Shown here: positions 12,001 through 24,399 of the stretch, in pieces
How the letters are laid out: each line of letters opens with the position of its first letter
Numbering within the stretch: the first letter of the stretch is position 1
From: Harmothoe impar
Lineage: Eukaryota > Annelida > Polychaeta > Phyllodocida > Polynoidae
Assembly (NCBI GenBank): GCA_947462335.1
Contig: OX381704.1
Span: forward strand, 43,280,942-43,344,941
Direction of reading: 5' to 3'
DNA length: 64,000 nt
Program-made: the position numbers and the translations under genes
Notes under the pieces: generated by a model
Seen by the model: the letters and a program-made list of their open reading frames with translations, nothing else
Told to the model about the DNA's origin: nothing
Databases searched by the model: none

Positions 12001-12214
12001 TCACTCAGGAAGCCAGACGGAAACAAAATAATCAAAAAGCCAACTTCCAAAAGCAGACAACAACCATGCAAGCCTTGCATGCTTTATACATATTCCCTGA
12101 CAAGCCCCACACTGTGTATAGGACGAGATCCAGATGCATGTGTTTTGCCTATACCCTGCTGTTTCCATATTTGGTGTGTGCATTAACTCATAGAAAGACA
12201 CTGGAGCGACTGAA

Positions 12215-12410
12215 GAAGAGGGGATGAGGAAGTAGGCTTAATTACTGGGCCGCCTATTCAGAAGGTAAGCTGCGAAGCCTGCCAGGCTTTTGGGACTATG
12301 AGTGGTTCTTGTTCTGATTGGTTGTCCTCTCATTTACCAGTATGCTCAATCCCTAACCCAAATGGTTCACTCTAGGGACTGATTAGTTGGAAGGTTACCC
12401 ACATACCTTT
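12215..12410 (+). repeat. Interspersed repeat, copy 2
   Basis: This is the partner of 7830-8015, same orientation. It begins near aattactgg and ends at ggttacccaca. It lies just outside the right edge of non-coding duplication 2 copy a, whereas the other copy lies just outside its left edge. Confidence 0.65.
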
Positions 12411-12777
12411 ATGATGGGTTATGAGTCAATCAGGGGAAGATTTCCACTCAAATCATTTGAATAGTGTGCCTAAAGATGTGTGTGCAAGATTTGTTAACCT
12501 TATGATAATTGTATAAGAAAACCATGGTCAGACAAATGCTGGGGACCCGCTGCTAAAACCCTCTTTGGAGTCTTGCAACCCACATGGTGTTATGTCCTAC
12601 ATGGGCAATTCTGGCAGTCACATCATCTGCATATGGCAACTATGGGAACCTTTACACACAGTCACCATTTTAAACATTTCTATAGGTTTGTAAATTGTAA
12701 AATGGTTGAAATATATGCATCTTTATGCGTGACTCTGTGACTCTGTCAATATATTCATGAATAATAATACACTGTTT

Positions 12778-12817
12778 ACAAGTCAGAACCGAACACAAGT
12801 GTACGGTTCTGACTTGT
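12778..12817. repeat. Short perfect hairpin
   Basis: acaagtcagaaccg (12778-12791) and its exact reverse complement cggttctgacttgt (12804-12817) are separated by 12 bases. It could be a small foldback; there is no T-tract or coding context to suggest a function. Confidence 0.5.
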
Positions 12818-13044
12818 TTCTAGTAAGCAATTGGAATTTCAGGCATCCACGGTAGTAGGGGATGACAAGTTTAGGCAGAGGGTCAGATATTGTGCCTGTT
12901 CTAGACATGAAACGTTTGGAATTCCTGTTGCTAGGTAAAACTGGGGTCCTTGGAACTGCAACAGTTGCGATGGAATCACCAAGGTCTGTGTACCCAAGGC
13001 CGTTATGGTCAAATATCTTCTATACTCAGGTATTATGCTGCCAT

Positions 13045-13440
13045 GGTGGCTAGGCATGGACAGTCTTTGCGAAAACTTTTTCTTCCCACAGGACATTCGG
13101 TCCTGCAAATTTTCAATGTTGCAGGACCGGCTACATTTTGGAGGACCAGGTAGCCACATATCTGACAGCTTATGCATTTTAAGTATAAAATAGTATTGTC
13201 CATTAAAAGTACATTACATTTGTAATCATGTATGGTCAAATCAGGATAGATATATAGTTTTAAACAGTATATTGACACACATTATTCCAGCTTTAGAAGC
13301 CCAACTGAATCCTTCCAGTTCAGAAAAGCCCAACATGCAAGTGGACATTCGGTCCTGCTATACTTGCGAATCTGCTGGACCCGTGGCATTTTAGGAGGGC
13401 ATTGCCACTGCCCTGCATGTTTTCGCAAAGACTGCATGGA
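13045..13440. repeat. Local compound repeat with GGACATTCGGTCCTGC
   Basis: The 16-mer ggacattcggtcctgc occurs at 13091 and 13343 in the same sense. A second pair, cagtctttgcgaaaac near 13061 and gttttcgcaaagactg near 13420, is inverted. After the first 16-mer, ttgcaggacc folds back on it. The result is a decayed element about 400 bp long with both direct and inverted parts. Class unknown. Confidence 0.45.
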
Positions 13441-13536
13441 ATGTTTAGAATTGATGTTACTAGGTAACAGATAGCTCCGAGGAAAGGCACAGTAGTTCCA
13501 ATAGAACCCTCTGCATAGCTGATAGATGAGTACACC

Positions 13537-13560
13537 TACACACACACACACACACCAAAT
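13537..13560 (+). repeat. (CA)n microsatellite
   Basis: A run of ca dinucleotides, about 10 units. About 130 bases further right, at 13683-13800, lies a pyrimidine-rich tract (ttcttt, ctttcc words) that keeps a short frame open by composition only. Confidence 0.8.
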
Positions 13561-13839
13561 CCTCCCCAAATGGTGATAATAATGGGTTAATTGATCTCAT
13601 AACTGGCCTCAACATCCTATTGGCCCTTGCACACATGTGGCAGATCCATGTGCGCCACTGATGTGGCCCGCATGAATCAACCATTTATCTTTTCTTATTT
13701 TCTTTCCTTTCTCACTATTGTGTTCTTCCTTTCCTTTCTTCCCTCTTTCTCTTTACCTATCACTCTGTCTTTCTTATCTTTCCTATTCTTCTTAATCATG
13801 CTATATATTGTATTCTTAGCCTTAAGTTACGGGTAATCT

Positions 13840-14945
13840 TGCCCAGTTATATATGCGTGACTATGAGCTAGTCACACACATATACAAAAATTGATAATGT
13901 CTATATTGACACAAGCCAAGTGTGTGAGCATATTATTCCTCACACATGTACTAAGACTACATGACCAACGGATAACTTAAAAACTATTCCAATTATATAC
14001 ATTAACATACTTTTTTACAAACTAATTTTGAGGTAGCAGGGCTGTCCACCTTGATTTGGTGCACAATCCTGCATCCTATCTAACAGGCTTATACGCCTTA
14101 ATACGCCGCTTAACGGATATTGTATTATCAACATAAAAGCTGTGGAGGACAACAACACATTCTACAAGGATATGTACCTACCTCAGGATAAAAATAAAAG
14201 AAATAACAAACAAACAAACAAACATAGTGGGGGTAGGTATGGTACATTCTATTCCCAACCATTGTGCCTCTTTAGGGCGAGTGTACTTTTGTAGTTTTGT
14301 ACTCTTATTAAGAACACCTTTAAATCGCCCCAGGATTTTTATCAAACACAGCAAAGATTGTCATAGGTGCACTACACGAGGATCCAGCATAAATATTAAG
14401 CAACATGAAGATAAAATACGTATTTTCTAGCTCTGTACTAAGGGAGGAATGCAATTTTAAAGAAAAATTACTAGCACCAAATTTGCATGATATCTATAAA
14501 CACTTGGTTTAATGATAATTACCATGTCTTACAGAGCTAAATTGAGTACGCATATGTATTCCCTCCCTTGGACTGGACGCCTTGTCGAGCCCATGCTAAA
14601 ACTAATCTATTCAATTCATAATATTTATCATCAACTGTACTTTAAATGAAACTGAATTCTGCTGGATATAATTGCATTGGATGTGAAATGGGGTATACGC
14701 ATTTGAGTTGATAGCATCTTCTATCTGAACAAAATCACACTGATGATTTTTACAGAATGATATTACCTACGTTATTCATGTATACATAAAATATTAATAG
14801 CAGGCAGTTGCCATCTGTCATGCTCCATCCTATGCCAGCAGAGTTAATAAAGTCGCAAAAAAAATAATACACCATTCCAGTCCTCCTATGGTTACATATG
14901 ATAAAGATTACCTTCTCATATTTTTCATCGGTGAAAAGTGGATGA
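13840..14945. other. Intergenic; nothing seen
   Basis: AT-rich sequence without a recognisable gene or repeat family. There is a short (aaac)n run near 14205-14225. Confidence 0.4.
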
Positions 14946-14946
14946 C

Positions 14947-15345
14947 CGTCAGACATGCACGCACGGGATAGCTCTCCTAGGTGAGAGGACAGACGTTCAG
15001 ATCGTTATCTTATTAAGACTATTAAGACAGTCTTATTGGTCTTAACTTTGGTAGAGGCCGCTTATGTCATTAAAAATAAATAATATTTTGAAAGTATTAC
15101 TATTACGACTAGTATGTAATGGGGGGCTCTGCCCCCCAACCCCCGTTTCTTTTTCTTCTTTTTCTTCTATTAGAGACATCCTGGGTTCCTTTGAGCTGGT
15201 TGCCGGCTTGAAATGATTTATTTTTAATGATGAAAGCGGCCCTGGGTAAGACACTGAATTAAGACTTTAAGACTTAAGATTAAGATAACGCACTAAACGT
15301 CTGTCCTCTCACCTGAGAGAGCTATCCAGTATTTGCGTCAGACAT
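14947..15345. mobile_element. Nested inverted-repeat (MITE-like) element
   Basis: The outer arms at about 14966-15012 and 15283-15327 pair over about 45 bases (ggatagctctc, ggtgaggacagacg-like core gtgagaggacagacgtt, gttatctta). An inner pair, gaggccgcttatg then cattaaaaataaat near 15055, matches atttatttttaatg then aaagcggcc near 15220. The outer flanks carry a 10-base direct repeat, cgtcagacat (14947-14956 and 15336-15345), which may be the target duplication, although a few non-pairing bases lie between it and the arms. No transposase frame. Confidence 0.6.
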
Positions 15346-15559
15346 ACAACACAAAAGGAAAGGGATGAAAGCAATGATAATGAAAGGACACAAGAGGGGG
15401 GTTTCACAAGACGATCATACTAACTTGTGTCTGTGTAATAGCTATACGTCTGTTGTACCCAGCGTTATATGTCTTATTTCCCTACTTTGTACCACCGGCT
15501 CTCATAACAGTAAGCTCTTCGGCGAATCTGACGAGGTTGACTATTAGTAGATACCAAAG

Positions 15560-18500
15560 CCCATGCATTCCTTCATCTTCATCGAGGTGTCTAAGTAAAA
15601 AATGCCACTTTCATATATTTCCATGATTTACAGCAGCAAAAATAAGGTAATTACCCGAGTAAATCCATCATCTTGGAGTGCGGCAACTGCGACCTAAACT
15701 GAGCTAATTTGAATGCATAATTCCATAAGTCTTCATTGGCACAACAATCACATAAGTTGATGACATACAGACAATTCTCTTTTCACATAAAATGATGGTT
15801 CATATGATGCATAGTGCTAATCAATTAAGGCCCAATTGAGGCCATAAGCAGAAGGACTTTTTAATTTTGTAAAGGTCTATCGCTTCTAAAAGGTTGTTTG
15901 ACTGCATGCTTGCAGATACTCAACTAGAATGCTAGCCTGGTGATTGGCCTAGAAGATATCCTGCTCTACGTTGCAGCAGAATACTTTTCCCATATAACGT
16001 TGCATGGTTATCAGTTAGTGCATACAGCATCCTATAAGCCGATTTTACTGTTTTATTGCATCATTGTTATCATCATACAGGTAATGATAAAGTGCAAGGA
16101 ATATATGGTCCGATATTACAGTTGCAAGGAGCTCCTTATTTGCTGTAGTTAGTGTGGTAAACTTGTGTATACAGGGAAAACGCAGTGGTCTTCTATTCCG
16201 TTTAGTGTGCTCGCGGCAGGGAGTAACAAGAAAACACAGAAGAAGATTGGGGGTTAGTAGGAGGAGAAGAGAGCCTGAGCCTTCTCCGTCTTTGTACACA
16301 CTGCACCATCCATAGGAGTACATTTACAAATAGGAGATTTTATTTGCCAGCCCAGCGCTCTCCCCTCGGCAGCCTCAACAGAAATCACTTATTACTGCTG
16401 GAGGGAGTGATGGAAAGCACGCATTGTTTTATTGAAGGCCTGGGATTGTACAAGAGCCTGCATTAAAGCTGTGTCGATCTTGATATAAAAAGTGTATAAT
16501 ACCCATCCAGTAACGTTCTTATTATAAATGACATCTGCTGACCTTTTATGAGGCATCGTTGGGAAATTTGATTACATCACAGAGGCCTTGCCTTCCCTTG
16601 GCATGTACAAATATACCCCCCCTCGTTCTGTTGATTATAATATCAATTTCATAATCTTACTCATCCAATTATAACACGCCTTTTAATGAAAAAAGTGAAG
16701 GGTCTGGGTTGTCACTGATCGATACTCCACAAAGACTGCGAACCCTCACACAATTTTCTTTTTAACTATGTATGTATTCGACTTATTTACTACTGATGTA
16801 TCTTTTTTTCAGGGTTTCATTTTCTAGAGTATTCATGACATAGTGCTCCTCAGAAACAAAAATTATTAAGACACTGGACATGAGTGATAATTCTGCTTTC
16901 CCTCTAGAACTCCAGAAGGTAATTTCCTGTTTTGCACCCAGCACAGGAAGTGACCAGACGTGGAAGCAGGTGTCACGGATGACCTTTCTGTAAGTTGTTT
17001 AATGCTTGCGGATCTACATAGCTAAATAGAGCTCTCCGAACTATAATAAATAGCATGTAAAGTAACTTTACAATATAAATATCACAGTTCCAGGTCACCT
17101 TTCCAATAATGTTAAGAATACAGCTTAAACTCCTGAAGTAGATATAAGAAGAGCAGAAGTGTCTCACGGTCTAGGTCATTAAGTAAATGATTTAAGTATG
17201 GGGTTGTATACATTGCTTGTAAACTCGTGTATGTCAGTGTTAAATAACATGCCTTTGTGTGGGGGACAGCAGCACACCAATTGCGAAGGGACATCACGCA
17301 TGGTGTAGGTTTGAATATAGGGTAGAGTCAGCGATATCATTGTAGCAGGATATGACTAATCACTGATGATGGAAAGAGCACACATGGGTATGATGTCTAA
17401 TGAGAGCTAATAAGTGCATACTTCCCACCACTGCTAAACTACTTCTAACCCATTATACAGTGTTGTTTCCTTTAATTTGCAGTTGCCCCACAATTACATT
17501 GAGCCTTCTCCCATGATGACAATAGGTGTGTGAGACGGGGTATGGGACAATAGACAGCTAATATCTAGCACATACCATCTAGTAACAACTAAATACTGTG
17601 GTGTCGTGTTTTATCATCTAAAGGCAGTGGTAAGATAATGAGTCATTATCTCACCATCGCCAATTATGATGAGGATGTACCGCAGACAGATCATAGAGCC
17701 TATGAGCATCTATGATTGCAGATATCCTGGCGTCAGAAGGTACTGACGACATAGTGGTGCTTCATGGTTGTGGCATGATCCCTTAATAATAATCCTGGTA
17801 GACTAGATGCATAAACTAGGTATTTAGAGAGCCACAAAAAGCGTATGCATCAAAATATTTACCTTATATCCACTGTAAGGGACAATTTAGCATACCGTGG
17901 AGACAAATGACTCTTTTGCTTCAAGCATGATTTCATTGAAATGACAAAATAGTGCTATTGTCCAGATGTAAACGTATTTTTATGTATAATCGCTCTACCC
18001 TTTCTTGTCTAATGATCTCCCAATTAGTGCGCCCTACAGGCTACACATGGACGACGTGAAAATTGGCCAATTTGCCAGCCACATCCTGCCAGCCTTGATA
18101 TGACCGGGTCAGGGTGGCATGAGGACTATACACGGTAATCCCCTCTCACCCCACGCCCTTCTGCTTATCTATATTTACACACACAGCCGTAACATCTACT
18201 CATCTGAACGGAACAGCAGCCGTATCATCTGCTACACCCATGCAGGTAACTTCTTTGATATCATGAATGTTCATATGGGATTACTGATTTTATGAAAGAA
18301 TAATATTAAAGTGTTTCAATAATAATCTCTCCTCGGTATGCTTAAGGGATATATGTATATGTAGAATGAATTATTAGATTCTGCTGCATCCGAGAGTACA
18401 GTATATTTCATGAAATCTTGGCAAGATTAAGTATGTTACAAAACTTAAGAGTCTTAACTTATTACCATCTAGCTCGAAACATATGTGAGCAACCATTAAA

Positions 18501-19170
18501 CTGGTGAAATTACAGGGACTATGTTAAAGTGCCCAAAATTGGCAGGGATCACTTCACTGGTGAGGGGGGGGGGGGGTGCTTCAACTGCTCTGAGCAGAAT
18601 CACATTAAGGCGCTCCTCATTTAGCATTAGGGGGCAGCAAATTCCTGGTAATTGAAGCCGAATCCTTAACGTCACCCTCCCCAAAAAGCCAGCCCCAGGC
18701 CTTCGCTGTTTCAATAGTAGAAATCCGGTTATGTCCAATCCATGCTGAGCTGCTCCACTAGAGAGAGAGAGAGGGAGCTGCTCAGGAAGAGAAACTGAGC
18801 AATTTGACACACACACAACACAGATGTGAGGGGCGTGGGGCAGGCGTGAGCAAATATGGACAGTAATTGCTGGTTCCTAGCAGAAACGAGTCCTTTTCGA
18901 CACGTCATGAACGGGCAACTGATATGGGAGGCAGCAACAAGCAGGGGCCCGAGTCAGTGTAGAGGCGCTCACGGACGGTCTGATTGAACATTATATCCGC
19001 AATCTTCTTTCCCCAGACTGGAGCAGCTCTCCGATAGAATCTATTTGCTCCAGCTTAGTAGAAGTGGGGTCTGGTAACCTGGCACAGAGGAGGTTACACT
19101 GCCTGCGATGTTTGTTGAAATTTGATCAGGATTTGTTGAAAACCATCCTTAATGAGCTGAACCTTCAACA
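15560..19170 (+). repeat. Non-coding duplication 2, copy b
   Basis: This is the partner of 8460-12000 in the same order and orientation. It differs by an expanded (ga)n/(ca)n region near 18760-18830, a G-run at about 18565-18577 and many small indels. The islands at 16340-16410, 16460-16510, 16900-16995 and 18840-19080 are the most alike. No gene is seen in this copy either. Confidence 0.75.
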
Positions 19171-19199
19171 TGGTTTCAAAAAACTGATTAAGTTAATAG

Positions 19200-20600
19200 T
19201 GGGATCCCAGAGGGGACCAACATGCAGCTTTCACAGAAGTAGTTTATTTTGGACCGCTTTATGTAACTCATATGCTGTGCTACGAGAATCTAGCTTATCC
19301 GTGTATATTGCTGACGATGTCATTGCTGTTCACATCATGGCCCCTATTACTAGGACCGGCTCGCCACTACACTATGTGTGAAGTGCTGATATATCTGCAT
19401 GTATATATTCAAATGTAGGGACGCCAATATTGACGTTATACACATCCCCTACTGAGCTCAACCCTCATTGCCCTGATGGCGATCCCATTATAATATATTA
19501 GTATTCCCCATCTATATAGGCAAATACACAGCCCAGCTGTCCATCCCCCCTGTAAATATTGTCCCCATCTGTGAGGGTTACCTTCATGGGACGTCCCTTA
19601 TTTGCTGCTATTAGTTTGGCCACTTTGTAAAGCCTGGCGGTGCTGGGACGAGGTGCTCAGCCGCTGGAGGTGAGTGGCTGTGGAGTGGAGCTGGGGTGGT
19701 GGGTGGTGCAAGTAGTGCAAGGTGGGAATAGTTAGTAGCAGGCAACCTACAGTCTGGGAGGAATTAACAACGTGGAGGAAGTGACTGGTGTTGGGACCTG
19801 CAGTCACGAAGGGCTCCAGCACAGCCATACTATCTGTTCAATATAGATACGTGAAGGTAATGACTTGCACTAGCTATTAAATACTGTTAAAGGTGATGTG
19901 GAGTATTTCCTATTATAAGATAGGCGAGTTTATTCTTTTTCCCAAAATGGAAAATGGTTATGCATAACTACCTTAATTGATTTATTTCAGTCTACTTTAT
20001 GCAAAAGAAGTGCATGCTATGGCTCTCCTAATTGACCTAACCTTTACAGGTCCATAATAGAAGTTTATTGTGATCACAAAAGGTCATAAAACTGACATCG
20101 CATCACAAGTAAAGCCAAAGACTACAGGTTTTAGTTTGGCTTAGATAGGTGAGAACCGCTTTACAGATGCCCCAATGATTACAAATATTAACAGTGCCAT
20201 TGACGGGGTCATGTCAACCGGCTTGTCATCGCCTTTAATTACCCCACCCCCGCGGGCCATAGTGGAGGTGAAGACTAAAAACCACCATGAAAACATCGAA
20301 AATGGGACATTTCCTTAATTGGAGGATCTCTCTGTGGCAAGAGCGGAAAGGGGATCTCCCAGACTAAAACAAATAAGTGCAAAAAATGGGATGGCGGCGC
20401 AAAATTCAGCCCGTCCTGAGCCGGCAATATAAGGCCGTGATGTGTTTGTAAATCGGCTGTTATCAGTGTAGATCGGTGTATGAGGGACTGTTATGTAGGG
20501 GTGTAAAGACACTAACGGTGGGGCCAGGTCGGACAGGCAAGGGAGTCCTATACATAAGGCCCTGTGCTGAATGTCGTATAGTTGCATCCCATACCCCACT
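19200..20600. other. Intergenic; nothing firm
   Basis: No gene family is recognisable. The stretch 19580-19830 has a faint resemblance (cttatttgctg, gaggaagtgac) to islands of duplication 2, but too little to call a third copy. Confidence 0.35.
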
Positions 20601-20639
20601 CAGTGACATCAGAAAGGACACTGGACACGGGGCATGATA

Positions 20640-21065
20640 CCCCCTCCCCAACCCACCCTCACTCACACACACACACACCTCCTGCACCTCTCCAGGGGCT
20701 ACTCTAGCGGCCGCAGGGGTTGGGACCGCAGGATCGCCGACCAACCCCAACCGGAAGCGGAACCGTCCCGCGCGGGGTTTATGTGCTAGATGGCGCGAGT
20801 GGCTGAAGGGCTTGTGGTTTCCGGTGGTGAGGTCCCCTAGCGGCCACAGCACGCGGCCCACAGGAGGTGCACCCCCCCTGCCGGCCCCTCCCTGTATACA
20901 TCACGCCTCGGACACCCCCCGCCAGGCCGCGCCACCAACCCGCCACCGGAAGTTGTTTGACGCAACTCGGTCGTAAACCGCGGCGCGCTGCATGGATCTG
21001 GAGGACGGAGGGCGGGGACTGATGGAAGCCACCTGAGGGACCTCAGGCTGCCAGAGAGCGGCCGG
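20640..21065. promoter_or_regulatory. CpG-rich island 1
   Basis: GC content and CpG density are far above the surrounding sequence, with gcggccgc, cccgcgcggggt and ccgcggcgcgc. Two CCGGAAG words (about 20752 and 20945) match the ETS/GABP core found in many animal promoters. No coding frame with known family resemblance starts here, so it could be a promoter of an undetected or non-coding transcript, or a conserved regulatory element. Confidence 0.4.
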
Positions 21066-21529
21066 ATCTATATTACAGAGCGTCCCGAGCCTGGCCCCTG
21101 CTGTTATAAAGATCCCACGTCACCTGGCCGTACACCACCCTGCTCCTTAGGCATTGTGTACATCATAATACGTGTCCTCTGATGATGTGACACGGAGCAC
21201 ACCCATCCCTGCCCCTCTTCGCCTGCACCCCCATCTTATTAAACAAGGCGTGCTGTCACCTCTAGATCCCCTCTCCCCATATCATAAGGAAAGTCACCTT
21301 GTATACATACATACCGCTTGGAGTCTGGAGAGGTTGTATAAACACACAAAACATCATAGTCCCATTATTAAGGGATGATTCAGCATTACCATCCATTACG
21401 CCCTGGAGGGCTATGATTTTATAGTCATAAACTATGTATACACACTTGACAAAAAAAATAGTAGGGGTCACCCTGTCATTAAGCAGGAGGGGATGCAGAT
21501 GATGTACATTCACAGGAGGGGTAGCTTGT

Positions 21530-21860
21530 TTTGTGCCCAGACCCCTGCGCGCTCATCAAAAGCCGTATACCGCAGGGCCCGGCTTGGCCTTCTAATGAGC
21601 CTCCCGCCTCTCCGGCACAAAGGGCGGCCTTAATGTGGGGCCTGTGTCGCTGCTGGGGCGGCGCCCGATACACGGTGATGAATAAAGGAGTCTTGGCTTA
21701 ATGGGTGCAGCCCCGGCCGACAAACGACCCATGATATGGCGGCCAGCCGCCGGGCCGTCCAGCCGCACGGGCGGCCGTTAGACGCTGATCCGGCAGATAG
21801 CGGGGCCGGGATCTGTCATCTTATGGCCAGCCTCCTCCAGTGAGGCCGCTGATATCTCAC
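21530..21860. promoter_or_regulatory. CpG-rich island 2
   Basis: This second GC-rich stretch, about 500 bases from the first, includes ggggcggcgcccg, ccggccgacaaacg, ggcggccagccgccgggccg and gcacgggcggccgttag. It has AT-rich words embedded (cggtgatgaataaagg, ggccttaatgtgg) of the kind seen in conserved developmental enhancers. Function not shown by sequence alone. Confidence 0.35.
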
Positions 21861-21899
21861 ACTGTGCTGACTGCACTGACCTGCCCCCCCCCCTCCACA

Positions 21900-24210
21900 C
21901 ACACAAATACACTGTTAGCTATGGGGGCTGGGTGAACTGTTTATATATACCCTGGATTATCTGGTCTGGCGTATCTGTATTGCTTTTGTACAGCTGCGTT
22001 ACCCAAATCCAGTTTTATTACTGACATTACTACTCCCCTGTTTATACCCAATATTAGATAACAAATAACTATATATACACGCACGTAGATATATACGTGA
22101 GGGAAGCAATCAGAATTATTAGGCACTCACACGCCTTAGCTACCAGGTACTCAGATAATGATGTCCATCAGTGTACCTCAGGCTACACTTTTTTACAAGA
22201 AACATGAGTACATACATCAGGGCTGAGAGCTCCCACATTAATCCAAAACTTGCCTTACTTATAAGTGATAGAGCTAACAGTCATGTGCACATGTATACAC
22301 AGTTAGAGGGATTATAGAGCCAGTGTGAACATGTTGTATTTATTTAGGAAACACTTCCTTCAAGCACTACATGACCTGCTATGGATATGATTTTAATTAT
22401 TGGGAGTGTTATCCACGCTTCCAATGCATTGGACATCCTGTTTACTGTCCATCAGAAAGCATATTTACAATGTGAAATCTGAACCCTTAACTAAAAGTAT
22501 ATTTGCAAGCAAGCTTTCTAACACTCCCACCATCAGATTCTGCTCCGAAAAGAAGTATGCATAGCGTCTCGAAATACACGGCTTACAAACCTCTTTACCA
22601 TCCCAGTATCTTCTACTTTCAGTAAAGCTGTGTGCCTCATAAACACTAGGGGAGACTCTATAAAAGAGGTGTTTACGGTGGGGAGTAGACGGCATCAGAT
22701 ACTTTCTGGTTTGTGTAGTAAATACCTCCCATTTTCTGTGCATCCAGGATCGATATAATATGCACCGTTAGGTAATCACTCGTCATAGTCCAGGGACCAG
22801 TGACAGGGATACAGATGCCATTACCTCTCAGTATGATCCAGGCTTTGGTGTCCGACCTTGTGAATTTGTGTCGTTGCTTATGATCGCCATCACAGATACA
22901 CCATCAGAAAAGTGAGCGTCACTGTTGGCAAAAGCACCCTCACCTGAAGGTCAGACACTGCCTGGCTTTCAGGTGAGAGTGCTTTCGGCGGCAGTGACGC
23001 TTACTTTTCTGACGGTGTAAATGATTTATTTGAATTAATAATAGAAAGAATTCAAATCCAGAGATCATCTTTTGGAAAACTGCTATCCATATTCTAGTCC
23101 AATGTCGTCGGGGGCGATTAGATTATTACCGCTACAAGTTCCAGACACCTACAAAATCCTTGGTAAGGAGAACGCTCAGGAGAGGTGAAAGTCAAGGTCC
23201 ACTGGCCCAATATATATAGGACTTGCATGACAAAATATACCCCTGTCACCTCAAGGTCATGAAGTCTAGGGAGCGATAATCGGCTGTTTGTGCAGACAAC
23301 CTATATCAAATTGACTTCAATTGGCCTAATAGAGAGGCCTGTACACAATGACCTAATGCCCACAGGGCTCCATCTTTCCTTCTCATATGATCTAGTCTGT
23401 CTAATATCTACCCCAGTTAACTTAAGGCATATGTCCATCATTTACATGCAGAACATATGCCTCGAGTGTATGGCGGAAGATGGACCCTGGACATCAAGGA
23501 CATCTAGCAAAGCAGCTGGATCAGCAAAGTGGCCGAATCAGTTTTGTTGAATACATTTTGAGGGTTTCAATTAATTATTAATGGGAATGTGGGCGAATTT
23601 TTGAAGGACGATTTAATCTCAGTGTTTTGCTGACACGTACAGGTATCATTTTACCGTCATGCAATAAATGAAATTTAATCTTGAATCGGATGTTAACAAC
23701 TCTCATCAGACACACGGTCCCGAGGCCTGCTGCAAATTGGACTTGGTTAGGAAATAGTATTTTAGGTTACAATGTTGTGTCACGTGGTGGCTAATTATCT
23801 CCCACCCGTTGCCCATTGTAGTGTAACTCCTGATTTCCAAAAGAAACTAAAATGCATAACATAATTGATTAATAATTTGGAATTGGATTTCTAGTTAGCT
23901 TTAATTTCTAGTGTGAATAGCTAGTGCTGCTATCTAGACCATCCCCTAAACTGTCATGGACTCATCTTCCTCCATAATGTAGCGAAGGGGAAGAAAACTG
24001 ATTTGATATTAAATTGCCTTGTAAGGGTGACGTATAATTTTTTTTACTTTGCTTTTCCGTCGCCATGATGCACGAATGCAGCCCTGGTGGATAACTCATG
24101 CATCATGACGACCTTATAATCAGGATTAATACACTACTGGAGGGTGCATGCAGTACCGCCCTCGTGCTGTCCTCAAATGGTTCTTATTTGGACGTCGAAA
24201 CCTCCACCTG
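21900..24210. other. Intergenic; only a hairpin
   Basis: Apart from the hairpin at 22897-23019, and a short 14-bp foldback around gccatgatgca/tgcatcatgacg (24059-24112), I see nothing. Open frames are short and have no family resemblance. Confidence 0.4.
22897..23019. mobile_element. Long near-perfect hairpin (foldback element)
   Basis: Arms of 52 bases (22897-22948 and 22968-23019) pair with roughly seven mismatches around a 19-base loop. The arm tips are tacaccatcagaaaagtgag and cttttctgacggtgta. The shape suits a very small MITE. A transcript of it would also fold into a hairpin of precursor-microRNA size, though the stem is longer and more regular than usual. Confidence 0.65.
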
Positions 24211-24214
24211 GATT

Positions 24215-24395
24215 GCTACCCCCATTTGTAAAGCTGATTATTCCTGATGGATTGTTTCATCTATCTGCAGTACTTGGCAGAGTGATTTCCAGCAGGTGCA
24301 TATTAGCAGTGTTGTATCATATTAGCAGTACTCATGAAATGTCCCTCTCGGAGGCTGAGAATTGTCATAAACTGCCAACTGTTAATTCATGAAAT
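24215..24395 (+). repeat. Weak non-coding duplication 3, copy a
   Basis: tgatggattg, atctgcagtactt and agagtgat then ccagcaggtg..ta.tatcagtg resemble 26630-26800 in the same order. Similarity is patchy. Confidence 0.4.
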
Positions 24396-24399
24396 AACT

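Noticed and set aside
13627..13836. Ser/Phe/Leu-rich 69-codon frame
   Set aside because: A pyrimidine-rich low-complexity tract produces it; no start context or homology.
20463..20861. 132-codon minus frame in the CpG-rich island
   Set aside because: High GC lowers stop frequency; no recognisable domain.
22897..23019. MicroRNA precursor call
   Set aside because: Arms are too long and regular without evidence of a mature product; kept as a foldback element.
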